From Microbacterium lacticum (lineage in GTDB: Bacteria > Actinomycetota > Actinomycetes > Actinomycetales > Microbacteriaceae), in assembly GCF_006716815.1 (NCBI RefSeq), contig NZ_VFPS01000001.1:744001-808000 (forward strand): 64,000 nucleotides of DNA. Reading direction: 5' to 3'. The position numbers were made by a program, and so were the translations under genes. The notes below the pieces were generated by a model. It worked only from the letters and a program-made list of their open reading frames with translations, did not search any database and was not told the DNA's origin. Below are positions 15,969 to 24,105 of this stretch, one piece after another. Every line of letters begins with the position of its first letter. The first letter of the stretch is position 1.

Positions 15969-17227
15969 CCGCGAAAAGGCAGCCCGCCGAGCAGGGCAGC
16001 GGGGGTGAGAAGCAGCAACGGCGTTCGCGCTCACGGCAGCCCGGCTCGATCCAGGCTTACGACACCGACAAGGGCAAGCGGTGGCGGTTCCAGATCTACG
16101 TCCTGAAAGACCCCGAATACCCCGAGATGGGATCGCGGCGGCTGACCCGTTCCGGGTTCACCAGCACCGACGAGGCGAACGACGCCTTGCAGGAGGCGCT
16201 GAAGCAGCGGAAGCAGAACGAGAAGTTCGGCAACAAGGTGCCCACGGTGGGCACCTATGCGGATGAGTGGGTGTCGGGGTTGAAGCTCGCGGCGTCCACG
16301 ATCAAGGGGTACAAGAAGATCATCCGCAACCACATCCGCCCCCAGCTCGGCAGTATCCGGCTCGACAAGCTGACTGCGACCCGGATCGCGCGCCACTACC
16401 GCGACCTCGAAGACCACGGCCGCCGCGACGAGTACGGCAAGGGCGAGCCGCTGTCAGCCAACAGCGTCCACAAGGTGCACGTCGTGCTCGGCGCGATCCT
16501 CGACGCCGCGATAGACGACGGGGACCTGACGGTGAACCCGGCGAAGAAGAAGCGCACCGTCAAGCCGCCGAAGTCCAGCGAGGTGCGGGCGCAGAAACCC
16601 GAGATCGCGACCTGGACGGCCGAGCAGTTGCAGACGTTCCTCACCTGGAACCGCGACGAGTTGGAAGACGAGCTGTTCCCACTGTGGCGGCTCATCGCCT
16701 ACACGGGAATGCGTCGCTCGGAAGCGCTCGCCCTCAAGTGGTCGGACATCAACGCGAAAACGATGCGGGTCAGCATCCGTCGCGCCGTCGATACCGACGA
16801 CTGGACGAAGACGAAGACCACCAAGACCGGACAGGCCCGTGTCATCGACGTGGACGCCGAGACGTTGAAGGTGCTCGCCTCGTACAAGGTCACCCGCGCG
16901 GAGGTGTCGTTCGAGCTGGCGAAGGCCGACGCCTACGTCTTCGGCGACGATGACGGGAAGCTCCGCTCACCCGACGCAATGACGAGCCGCTGGGATCGAC
17001 GCCTCAAGTGGGTGACCGCGAAGTTCGACAGCCTGCATCGGGTCACGATCAAGGGGCTGCGTCACACTCACGCGACCCTGCTGCTGGAACTCGGGGAGCA
17101 TCCCAAGGTCGTGCAGGAGCGCCTGGGCCACTCAACGATCACCACGACGATGAACATCTACTCCCACGTCACCCCGACCATGCAGCGCTCGGCAGTAGAC
17201 CGCTTCGCCGCCCACCTGAACGGCTGA
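15965..17227 (+). CDS. Island integrase, phage-type tyrosine recombinase
   Basis: 420 residues in three parts: an AP2-like arm-binding N-terminus with Arg/Lys-rich start and RWRFQIYVLKD (about 1-90), a SAM-like core-binding domain (TVGTYADEWVSGLKLAASTIKGY, 98-200), and a catalytic domain with Arg in TGMRRSEALALKW, Lys in KTGQARVIDV, LRHTHATLLLELG, GHSTITTTMNIYSHV (Tyr nucleophile). It is overlapped by the XRE gene and lies 400 bases from tRNA-Leu, the integration target. This is the enzyme expected to recombine the 22-bp repeats. Confidence 0.93.
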   Translation: MTAKRQPAEQGSGGEKQQRRSRSRQPGSIQAYDTDKGKRWRFQIYVLKDPEYPEMGSRRLTRSGFTSTDEANDALQEALKQRKQNEKFGNKVPTVGTYADEWVSGLKLAASTIKGYKKIIRNHIRPQLGSIRLDKLTATRIARHYRDLEDHGRRDEYGKGEPLSANSVHKVHVVLGAILDAAIDDGDLTVNPAKKKRTVKPPKSSEVRAQKPEIATWTAEQLQTFLTWNRDELEDELFPLWRLIAYTGMRRSEALALKWSDINAKTMRVSIRRAVDTDDWTKTKTTKTGQARVIDVDAETLKVLASYKVTRAEVSFELAKADAYVFGDDDGKLRSPDAMTSRWDRRLKWVTAKFDSLHRVTIKGLRHTHATLLLELGEHPKVVQERLGHSTITTTMNIYSHVTPTMQRSAVDRFAAHLNG

Positions 17228-17261
17228 TCCAGGAGAGCGACGATTGTAAGACTCCGAACCG

Positions 17262-17432
17262 CTAAGCCGAGCGTCGAGGGCGGGTAACCGCGTAGATCTC
17301 GAAACAAATCCCGAGCACGATGAGGACGAAGCCGACGACACCGAGGGCTGTAAAGGTGATAACGAGAGCACCCGCAAGGACTAAGGCGATCGAGAGAATC
17401 ACGCCAACAAGCGCCGCTGTGCTCAACTTCAT
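17262..17432 (-). CDS. Small two-helix membrane protein, unknown
   Basis: A 56-residue frame starting at the ATG complementary to 17430-17432. The product begins MKLSTAALVGVILSIALVL and is hydrophobic throughout except for the end ITRPRRSA-like basic tail (VTRPRRSA). Two helices of about 20 residues are apparent. It lies between integrase and tRNA. No ribosome site is obvious and no family is recognised; it could be a chance hydrophobic frame. Confidence 0.4.
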   Translation of the reverse strand: MKLSTAALVGVILSIALVLAGALVITFTALGVVGFVLIVLGICFEIYAVTRPRRSA

Positions 17433-17544
17433 ACTTCGAGCCTATCCAACGCTGCTCTCATCGACTGAGGTGGCTGCGTCCTCACCTCACGGAACCGCTA
17501 AGCACCGTTTCTGTGGCCGTCCTCAACCACTCGCACATCGCCCC

Positions 17545-17564
17545 TTAGCACTTTTTCTAGCACT
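17545..17564. promoter_or_regulatory. Candidate integrase arm-type site, right end
   Basis: TTAGCAC, six bases (TTTTTC), then TAGCACT: the same half-sites and spacing as at 1904-1923. It lies 62 bases inside the right core repeat. A further related heptamer (TAAGCAC) occurs near 17499. Confidence 0.5.
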
Positions 17565-17578
17565 CCCAACGAAAACGA

Positions 17579-17613
17579 CCCCTAACCTTAGGAACTAAAT
17601 CCCAGGTCAGGGG
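17579..17613. terminator. Terminator-like hairpin downstream of tRNA-Leu
   Basis: CCCCTAACCT (17579-17588) pairs with AGGTCAGGGG (17604-17613) with one mismatch around a 15-base loop. It is located where a terminator for the minus-strand tRNA is needed now that the island separates the tRNA from the hairpin at 1722-1747. Confidence 0.5.
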
Positions 17614-17626
17614 CCATTTCATTCGC

Positions 17627-17648
17627 GTGCGCGAGGGGGGACTTGAAC
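17627..17648. other. Right attachment-site copy (in tRNA-Leu)
   Basis: Identical to 1765-1786. It spans the 3' side of the T arm and acceptor stem of tRNA-Leu, so integration leaves the tRNA gene intact. Confidence 0.9.
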
Positions 17649-17712
17649 CCCCACGCCCTATACGGGCACTAGCACCTCAAGCTAGCGCGTCTACCTATTC
17701 CGCCACCCGCGC
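17629..17712 (-). tRNA. tRNA-Leu (GAG)
   Basis: An 84-nt cloverleaf on the minus strand. The 7-bp acceptor stem pairs GCGCGGG with CTCGCGC (one G-U). The anticodon stem CTAGC/GCTAG encloses loop TTGAGGT, giving anticodon GAG. A long variable arm is present, as expected for leucine, and the T loop reads GTTCAAG. CCA is not encoded. It is the integration target of the island on its 3' side. Confidence 0.96.
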
Positions 17713-17789
17713 AAGGTGGTTTCGGTGCTTTCGCAACCGAGGATCGACATTACCACGTCTGAACGGTCGTCGAAAACCGCGGCCGCCGA

Positions 17790-18881
17790 TCACCCGGCCG
17801 AGACCCCGAACGCCAGTCCCAGCACGTACGTCACCGCCGCAGCGCCGTAGCCGATCGCGAGCTGACGAAGACCACCCTTGAGCGGCGGGGCGCCGGAGAG
17901 AAGTCCCACCATGGCGCCCGTGGCGAGCAGCGCGATCCCGACGAGCACCAGGGCGAGCACGACTGCCGCCGTGCCGCTGAGGCCGAAGATCCACGGCAGC
18001 ACCGGGATGATCGCCCCCGACGCGAAGAACAGGAAGCTGGATGCCGCGGCGCCGAACGCGCTCCCGACGACCTCGTGGTCGCCCGGCAGCGTCAGCGCAT
18101 CGGTGGCGGGACTCGACCCATCGAGGGTGCGCGCCGCCTCGAGCACGCGCCGCGCGCGGGCTTCCGCCTCCGCCTCCGGCATCCCGCGGGTGCGGTACAC
18201 CAGGGCCAGCTCGTTCGCGTCGAGATCGAGATCGGGGAGGGCGGCATCGGCGTAGTCGCTCGGCTGGGTGGCATCCAGCATCTCGCGCTGCGAGCGCACC
18301 GACACGTACTCCCCCGCACCCATCGACAGGGCGCCGGCGAGGAGGCCCGCGATGCCGCTGAAGAGAACGAACTGCGCCGAGACGCCCGTCGCGCCGATGC
18401 CCATCACGAGCGCGAGGTTCGAGACGAGTCCGTCGTTGGCGCCGAAGACTGCTGCGCGGAAGGTGCCGGAGAGCCGGCGGCGCCCGCGCGCGGCGAGCCC
18501 GCGGACGACCTCGCGGTGCACCTTCTCATCGGCGGCCATCTGCGCCGAGGCGTACGGCTCGCTGTCGTAGGGCGAGCGTCCTTCGGCGTTCTGCGCCAGG
18601 GCGAGAACGAAGATCGAACCGAACCGGCGTGCCATCCAGCCGAGCGTGCGAGCGCCGACGCTCGGGGCGGGGAGGCGCTGCGGCTCGCCGCCGAGCAGGT
18701 CGAGCCAGTGCTGCTCGTGGCGGCCCTCGGCCTCGGCGAGGGCGAGCAGGATCTCGCGCTCCTCCCCCTCACGCCGGCGGGCGAGGTCGCGGTAGACCTG
18801 CGCCTCGGCACGCTCTTCGGCGAGGTAACGCGCCCACCTGCGGCGGTCGGCCTTGGTGGGTTCGGGCGGGGTCGCGGTCAC
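17790..18881 (-). CDS. VIT1/CCC1 family protein with N-terminal ferritin-like domain
   Basis: 363 residues from a GTG at 18881 with GAGGAGAG upstream. The N-terminal 140 residues are a rubrerythrin/ferritin-like helix bundle (YLAEERAEAQVYRDLARRR, ALAEAEGRHEQHWLDLL) with Glu and His metal ligands. The rest is a VIT1/CCC1 transporter: GTFRAAVFGANDGLVSNLALVMG, LAGALSMGAGEYVSVRSQ, and two C-terminal helices. Such fusions are thought to move or sequester Fe/Mn across the membrane. It is the first chromosomal gene to the right of the tRNA. Confidence 0.9.
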   Translation of the reverse strand: MTATPPEPTKADRRRWARYLAEERAEAQVYRDLARRREGEEREILLALAEAEGRHEQHWLDLLGGEPQRLPAPSVGARTLGWMARRFGSIFVLALAQNAEGRSPYDSEPYASAQMAADEKVHREVVRGLAARGRRRLSGTFRAAVFGANDGLVSNLALVMGIGATGVSAQFVLFSGIAGLLAGALSMGAGEYVSVRSQREMLDATQPSDYADAALPDLDLDANELALVYRTRGMPEAEAEARARRVLEAARTLDGSSPATDALTLPGDHEVVGSAFGAAASSFLFFASGAIIPVLPWIFGLSGTAAVVLALVLVGIALLATGAMVGLLSGAPPLKGGLRQLAIGYGAAAVTYVLGLAFGVSAG

Positions 18882-19036
18882 GGGCTCTCCTCGGGTCGGT
18901 CCCACGCTACCGACGGCGGCCGGGCGCGCCGGTCGAAGGGCCCCGATGGCCAGCATTTCGGGGATCCGAAGCACGGCGAGACCGGCCCCTGAACGCGACC
19001 GGTCCCTGGCGCGAGCGCCTCCGGCCGGCGGCGCGA

Positions 19037-20929
19037 TCAGGAATGCACGCGGCGGCGCAGCACGTCGATGCGCGCCTGCAGCTGCGCGACGGTCGCACGG
19101 GCCACCTCGGGCCCGCCGCACAACCGCCGGAGTTCCGCGTGCACGGCGCCGTGCGGCTCGCCGCTCTGCCGGGCGTAGAGCCCGACCATGCTGTTGAGCA
19201 GCTGACGCTGTTCGCGCAGCGTGCGGTGCAGCGCCGGGGGCAGGCCCGCGTCGAGACCGCCCGCGGCGGACGCATCCGACGCCCCCTCGCCCGCGCCGTT
19301 CGCGCTCGTCGCGCCGCCACCCTCGCGGGCCTCGCGCACCCGCCGGTGCCGACCCTGGCGCGCCTGGCGCTGCATGAGCAGCTCGTGCACGTGCTCGGGT
19401 TCGAGGAGGCCCGGAAGCCCCAGGAACTCCTCCTCCTCGGGCGTGCCCGGCACGGCGAGCTGGCCGAACTCCTTGCCGTCGTAGAGCACCCGATCGAAGT
19501 GCGCGACGGAGCCGAGCGCCTGATAGGAGAACTCCTGCTCGAGGTCGTCGGATGCCTTTTCCTCGCGCTCCGCCTCCGCGAGCAGGGTGTCTTCGAGCCC
19601 GTCGTCGTCGCCCGCCTCGCGGTCGAGCGCGTGGTCGCGCTCGCGCTCCATCTCGCCGGCCAGCCCGAGGAGCACGGGAACGTTCGGCAGGAACACCGAC
19701 GCAGCCTCGCCGCGACGCCGGGCGCGCACGAAGCGGCCGATCGCCTGCGCGAAGAAGAGCGGCGTCGACGCGCTCGTGGCGTACACGCCGACCGCGAGCC
19801 GGGGCACGTCGACGCCCTCCGACACCATCCGCACGGCGACCATCCACCGGGTCGTCGCGTTCGCGAAGGTCTCGATCCGTCCCGACGCGGCCTTGTCGTC
19901 CGAGAGCACCACGGTCGGCGCCTCGCCCGTGATCCCCTGGAGGATCGAGGCGTAGGCGCGCGCGGCGGTCTGATCCGTCGCGATGACGAGGCCCCCGGCA
20001 TCCGGCACGTCCTGCCGCACCTCGGAGAGCCGCCGATCGGCGCTGCGCAGCACCGCGGGGATCCAGTCGCCCTCGGGATCGAGCGCCGTCCGCCAGGCCT
20101 GCGACGTCACGTCTTTGGTGTTGTCCTGGCCGAGGTGCGCCTCGAGCTCGTCGCCCGCCTTCGTGCGCCAGCGCATCTTGCCGGAGTAGACGAGGAACAG
20201 CACCGGGCGGACGACGCCATCGGCGAGAGCGCGACCGTAGCCGTAGTTGTAGTCGGTGCGGGAGAGGCGGATGCCCTTCTCGTTCGGGTGGTACTCCACG
20301 AACGGGATCGGCGCGGTGTCGCTCCGGAACGGCGTGCCGCTCAGCAGCAGCCGGCGGGTCGCCCGCCCGTACGCCTCGCGCAGCGCGTCGCCCCAGCTGA
20401 GCGCGTCGCCGCCGTGGTGCACCTCGTCGAGGATGACGAGCGTCGGCTTCTCGTCGACGAGGCGGCGGTGCACGGATGCCTTGACCGCGACCTGCGCGTA
20501 GGTGACCGCGACCCCGTGGTAGTGCCGCGCGTGGGTGTGCTGGCGGTTGCTGAACCGCGGGTCGAGGCGGATGCCGACCCGGGCGGCGGCGTCGGCCCAC
20601 TGGGTCTTGAGGTGCTCGGTCGGCGCGACGACGACGATGCGCTCGACCACGCGGCGGCGCAGGAGCTCCGAGGCGAGACGGAGGGCGAAGGTCGTCTTGC
20701 CGGCGCCGGGCGTGGCCGCAGCGAGGAAGTCGCGGGGACCCTTGCCGGGGCCGTGCGGTCCGTCGAGGGTGAAGTACTCCTCGAGGGCTTCGGCCTGCCA
20801 GGCGCGCAGGTTCTGCGCGGTTCCCCAGGGGGCGCGCTGCGGGAACGCGGGCGACAGGTGCTCGGCGGCGAAGTTACCGAACTGGGACGACGGGCCGCTC
20901 TCTTCCTGCCGCTCGTCGTCCGCCGTCAC
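19037..20929 (-). CDS. DEAD/DEAH-box helicase (superfamily 2)
   Basis: 630 residues from GTG 20929. Motif Q/I region: LRAWQAEALEEYF and AATPGAGKTTFALRLA (Walker A); motif II is DEVH in LVILDEVHHGGDALSW; motif III is LLLSGTPFRSD; C-terminal helicase motifs IV-VI include RIETFANATTRWMVAVRMVSEGVDVPRLAVG and AQAIGRFVRARR. The C-terminal 200 residues are charged and helical. The family is widespread in Actinobacteria and its substrate (DNA repair or RNA) is unsettled. Confidence 0.9.
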   Translation of the reverse strand: MTADDERQEESGPSSQFGNFAAEHLSPAFPQRAPWGTAQNLRAWQAEALEEYFTLDGPHGPGKGPRDFLAAATPGAGKTTFALRLASELLRRRVVERIVVVAPTEHLKTQWADAAARVGIRLDPRFSNRQHTHARHYHGVAVTYAQVAVKASVHRRLVDEKPTLVILDEVHHGGDALSWGDALREAYGRATRRLLLSGTPFRSDTAPIPFVEYHPNEKGIRLSRTDYNYGYGRALADGVVRPVLFLVYSGKMRWRTKAGDELEAHLGQDNTKDVTSQAWRTALDPEGDWIPAVLRSADRRLSEVRQDVPDAGGLVIATDQTAARAYASILQGITGEAPTVVLSDDKAASGRIETFANATTRWMVAVRMVSEGVDVPRLAVGVYATSASTPLFFAQAIGRFVRARRRGEAASVFLPNVPVLLGLAGEMERERDHALDREAGDDDGLEDTLLAEAEREEKASDDLEQEFSYQALGSVAHFDRVLYDGKEFGQLAVPGTPEEEEFLGLPGLLEPEHVHELLMQRQARQGRHRRVREAREGGGATSANGAGEGASDASAAGGLDAGLPPALHRTLREQRQLLNSMVGLYARQSGEPHGAVHAELRRLCGGPEVARATVAQLQARIDVLRRRVHS

Positions 20930-21022
20930 GAGTGACCACCCTAAACGAGGTCACCGACGTCGGGCTCCGCGTCCGGACGCCGACGCGGGTAGCCTCGTGG
21001 TGGAGCCCGAGTCAGGAGAGCC

Positions 21023-21895
21023 ATGAGCCGGAACGAACCCACCCCCGACGAACACCGGTCGCCGTACGTGCCGAACGAGAGCGCGCACCCGTGGCGTCGC
21101 ATGGTCGCGATCGGCGATTCGTTCACCGAGGGCATCGGCGATCCGATCCCCGGCACCTCCGACGACCACCGCGGCTGGGCCGACCGCGTCGCCGAGGTGC
21201 TCGGCGCGCAGGTCGACGACTTCGCCTACGCGAACCTCGCCGTGCGCGGCAAGCTGATCGGGCAGATCGTCGCCGATCAGATCGAGCCCGCGCTCGCGCT
21301 GACCCCCGATCTCGTCACGTTCTCGGCGGGCGGCAACGACGTGATCCGTCCGGGCGGCGACCCCGACGCCGTCGCGCAGCAGTTCGACGACGCGGTGGCG
21401 CGCCTGTCGTCGCAGGGCGCGACGGTCGTCGTGTTCACGGGCGTCGACACCGAGTTCACGCCCGTCTTCCGAGGCATCCGTGGTCGTGTCGCGATCTACA
21501 ACGAGAACATCCGCGCCATCGCCCACCGCTACGACGCGATCGTCGCCGACCAGTGGGCGCTCAAAGAGGTGCAGGACATGCGCTTCTTCGACGACGACCG
21601 CCTGCACTACAACGCGCTCGGCCACCACGAGATCGCGCGGATGGTGCTGCGCGCGCTCAACGTGCCGAACGAGCTGCAGCCCATGCAGCCCGATCCGTTG
21701 CCGACGCTGACGTGGCGCGAGGCGCGCACGAACGACTTCGTGTGGGCGCGCGCGCACCTCGTGCCGTGGGTGCTGCGGCGGCTGCGGCACCAGAGCTCGG
21801 GCGACAACATCGCGGCGAAGCGCCCCGACGCCCTGCCCGTGACGACCCAGGCGCCCGCCCGCGACCGCACCGCCGGTCCCGGCCAGCCCGTCTGA
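21023..21895 (+). CDS. SGNH/GDSL-type esterase
   Basis: 290 residues. The SGNH blocks are visible: GDSFTEGIGDP (block I, nucleophile Ser, near residue 34), Gly in VRGKLIG (block II), GGNDVIRPG (block III, Asn) and DDDRLHYNALGHHEIA (block V, catalytic Asp/His). No signal peptide is present, so it is cytoplasmic. It acts as a lipase or esterase on an unknown acyl ester. The ATG follows a GGAGAGCC ribosome site. Confidence 0.92.
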   Translation: MSRNEPTPDEHRSPYVPNESAHPWRRMVAIGDSFTEGIGDPIPGTSDDHRGWADRVAEVLGAQVDDFAYANLAVRGKLIGQIVADQIEPALALTPDLVTFSAGGNDVIRPGGDPDAVAQQFDDAVARLSSQGATVVVFTGVDTEFTPVFRGIRGRVAIYNENIRAIAHRYDAIVADQWALKEVQDMRFFDDDRLHYNALGHHEIARMVLRALNVPNELQPMQPDPLPTLTWREARTNDFVWARAHLVPWVLRRLRHQSSGDNIAAKRPDALPVTTQAPARDRTAGPGQPV

Positions 21896-21996
21896 CCCGC
21901 GCCGGGCGCCGTCGCGGGGGAACTTGTTGGCAGTCGTTGCTGCCTCGCGGCCGCGACCCCGTCACAACTGCCCAGTACTCGGCGCGAGTGCCCGGC

Positions 21997-22440
21997 TCAC
22001 GCCCCGGGGCGGAGGGCCCACAGGGCGACGGCGGCGGCGGACGCCACGTTGAGCGAGTCCACTCCCCCGGCCATCGGGATCGTGACGATCGTGTCGGCCG
22101 ACGCGAGCGCGTTCCGCGACAGGCCGTCGCCCTCCGACCCCAGCACGAGCGCGACCTGCTCGGGACGGGCCGCGGCGAAGGCATCCAGGGGAACCGCGCC
22201 GTCGGCGAGGGCGAGCGCGGCGACGTGCACCCCCGCCTCGCGCAACGCCTCGCGTGCCGACCGCCAGCCGCCCTCGGCGTCCACGGGCAGCCGCGTCCAC
22301 GGCACCTGGAAGACCGTCCCCATGCTGACGCGCACACTCCGCCGGTACAGCGGGTCGGCGCAGCGCGGCGTCACGAGCACCGCATCCGCCCCGAGTCCCG
22401 CGGCCGCGCGGAACGCGGCACCCACATTGGAAGCGGTCAC
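21997..22440 (-). pseudogene. SpoU/TrmH-type rRNA methyltransferase, stranded native 3' half
   Basis: About 143 codons that encode only the C-terminal SPOUT domain: SNVGAAFRAAAGLGADAVLVTP, DPLYRRSVRVSMGTVFQVPW, LVLGSEGDGLS, and IPMAGGVDSLNVASAAAVAL (knot and SAM-binding loop). The GTG at 22440 is only a possible start. Joining GTG-GGT at 22423-22425 to the end of the native 5' half at 26652 in frame would give a normal methyltransferase of about 270 residues. The break is the left end of a 4.2 kb insertion. Confidence 0.82.
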
Positions 22441-22653
22441 GAAGTTCTCTAGAACATCTTCGGCCCGCGACCTCTGTCCCTGTCAGTCGGGACGCCGGTC
22501 AGATAGCCGCCATGTTTCTGCAGGTCATGGGGCCAATACAGCTGCTCCATCGCCAAGGTCCGGGGACCGAGCGTGTTCAATAAACCTTATGCGACTTGTT
22601 CTCCCATGTCCCTGCCCGCTTGGACGGTGCGGCAAAGGTCTGCGCGCGGGTTG

Positions 22654-22845
22654 ATGGCGCTCATCGGACTCGTCCGGCTCGGCTCAGATCCTGGGGACGC
22701 GAGGTCGCAACGGGGGGCGCTCGAGCCGATCTGCACGCGCATCTTCGAGGAGACGGCGTCGCGTCGACGCGTCATCACGAACCGACCTGGGCTCCTGGAT
22801 GCCCTGGCGGTCCTCGGTGACGAGGATGTGCTTGTCAGGCATGAT
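22654..22845 (+). pseudogene. Serine recombinase (resolvase) N-terminal remnant
   Basis: The frame from the ATG at 22654 reads MALIGLVRLGSD, then RIFEETASRRR, NRPGLLDALAVLGDEDVLV. This aligns by eye with the resolvase pattern IGYVRVSTD...RIFEEKAS...RPEL..AL..L..GD.LV. The catalytic Ser of RVS is replaced (RLG), and recognisable sequence ends at about 22845 without the rest of the catalytic domain or the DNA-binding end. It is a non-functional relic, possibly of the recombinase that moved the surrounding 4.2 kb. Confidence 0.6.
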
Positions 22846-23077
22846 CCGGGCGGGACGCGGCCCCCCACCGGGGATGACCCTGCCGGGCCGCCGGGTCCGG
22901 ACCCGGTCACGCGGCTCTCGGGACGGGCTGGGCGCGTACCTGCCGCTCTCAGCGCCCGCGACAGGGAGTTCCGCGAGTTGGCGACGGAGGTCGGGGGCCG
23001 GACATCCCGTTGTCGTCAGGTCCGGTAGGGTCATACCGTCGAGCTCCCCGCCCGAGGGACATGACGAGGAGGTCAGC

Positions 23078-24022
23078 ATGGCTCTGCGCGAACTCGAGTT
23101 CACGTCGCACAACGGCACCGACACCATCCAGGCCTGGGTGTACGAACCGGCGGTCACGCCGGTGGCGGTGGTCCAGCTCATCCACGGTCTCGGCGAGCAC
23201 TCCCGCCGGTACCTGCACATGACGGCCGCGCTGGTGGATGCGGGGTTCGTCGTGGTCGCGGACGATCACGCGGGTCACGGTCGGACGGCGATGCAGTCGG
23301 GGACGTGGGGTGACGCCGGTGACGAGTCGGCGACGGTCATCGTGCAGGACGAGGTGACGCTGTACCGGAAGGCCAAGGAGCTGTTCCCCGACCTGCCGTA
23401 CGTGGTGTTCGGCCACAGCCTGGGGTCGATGATCGCGCGGGCGCTGGTGCTGCAGCCGGGTGTCGAGGTCGACGGGCTCGCGCTGGGCGGTATCGCCGTG
23501 GGCATGCGCGGTGTCGAGTCGACGCTGGATCGCGAGGCCCTGAAGGCTGCCGTGGCGGCCGACGGTTCCGCCCCCGCTGCGGATGCGTTGGTGGGCCAGC
23601 TGTTCGACGGTTTCTACGACCGCCTCGGCCCGGACTTCGGCCCGACGGACTGGGTGGCGCGCAACGCGGACGTCGTCCGTGATCACGGCCGCGACCCCTT
23701 CAACAACTTCGGCGCCCCCTTGAGCAACCGGTTCCTGCAGGGCTTCGTCGACGTGTACGACCAGGCCAACGGCGACGACTTCTTCGACCGCCTTCCGCAG
23801 GTTCCCGTCGCGATCTTCGCGGGCGCGGAGGACCCGGTGACCAACTACGGCGAGGGTGCGCGCGAGGTCGCCCGGCGCCTGGAGGAGAAGGGCCACGACG
23901 TCGAACTCCACATCTACCCCGACGTCCGCCACGAGGTTCACAACGAGCCCGAGACCCGCGCCGAGATGGAGAACTCCCTCATCGAGTTCGTCCACCGCGC
24001 CGCCGGGCGGGACGACGCCTGA
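23078..24022 (+). CDS. Alpha/beta hydrolase, monoacylglycerol lipase type
   Basis: 314 residues from ATG 23078 with GAGGAGG upstream. It has the serine-aminopeptidase/Hydrolase_4 pattern: VVQLIHGLGEHSRRY near residues 30-44, ADDHAGHGRT near 60-70, nucleophile elbow FGHSLGSMIA (Ser about 112), Asp in FAGAEDPV, and His in YPDVRHEVHNE. Cytosolic; the probable substrate is a monoacylglycerol or lysophospholipid. A perfect hairpin terminator follows, so it is a single-gene unit on the 4.2 kb insertion. Confidence 0.92.
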   Translation: MALRELEFTSHNGTDTIQAWVYEPAVTPVAVVQLIHGLGEHSRRYLHMTAALVDAGFVVVADDHAGHGRTAMQSGTWGDAGDESATVIVQDEVTLYRKAKELFPDLPYVVFGHSLGSMIARALVLQPGVEVDGLALGGIAVGMRGVESTLDREALKAAVAADGSAPAADALVGQLFDGFYDRLGPDFGPTDWVARNADVVRDHGRDPFNNFGAPLSNRFLQGFVDVYDQANGDDFFDRLPQVPVAIFAGAEDPVTNYGEGAREVARRLEEKGHDVELHIYPDVRHEVHNEPETRAEMENSLIEFVHRAAGRDDA

Positions 24023-24061
24023 CCCCCGAGCCGCACCCGGCCGCTCGCGCCCAAGCACCGT

Positions 24062-24105
24062 GACGGGGCCCTGCCGTGAGGATCGTCTCTCGGCAGGGCC
24101 CCGTC
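24062..24105. terminator. Hairpin terminator after the alpha/beta hydrolase gene
   Basis: GACGGGGCCCTGCCG (24062-24076) and its perfect complement (24091-24105) enclose a 14-base loop, 39 bases after the stop codon at 24022. No long T tract follows, which is common in high-GC Actinobacteria. Confidence 0.8.

Larger units (their letters stand above)
1765..17648. mobile_element. 15.9 kb tRNA-Leu integrated genomic island
   Basis: The element is bounded by identical 22-bp repeats (1765-1786 and 17627-17648), the second being the 3' end of an intact tRNA-Leu. An integrase (15965-17227), an XRE regulator overlapping it, and a divergent Xis-like gene lie at the tRNA end, the standard layout for integrative elements. 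Paired TTAGCAC/TAGCACT motifs with a 6-base spacer occur just inside both ends. The interior contains remnants and insertion sequences rather than a complete conjugation system, so it is probably an eroded integrative or mobilizable element. Several cargo genes (ctaA, the monooxygenase) look less GC-rich than the core. Confidence 0.88.

Noticed and set aside
17790..20600. A 936-codon minus-strand frame that would fuse helicase-region sequence to the VIT1/CCC1 protein
   Set aside because: Only the last 363 codons match a protein family; the rest is an out-of-frame reading of the DEAD helicase gene. The true GTG start with a ribosome site is at 18881.
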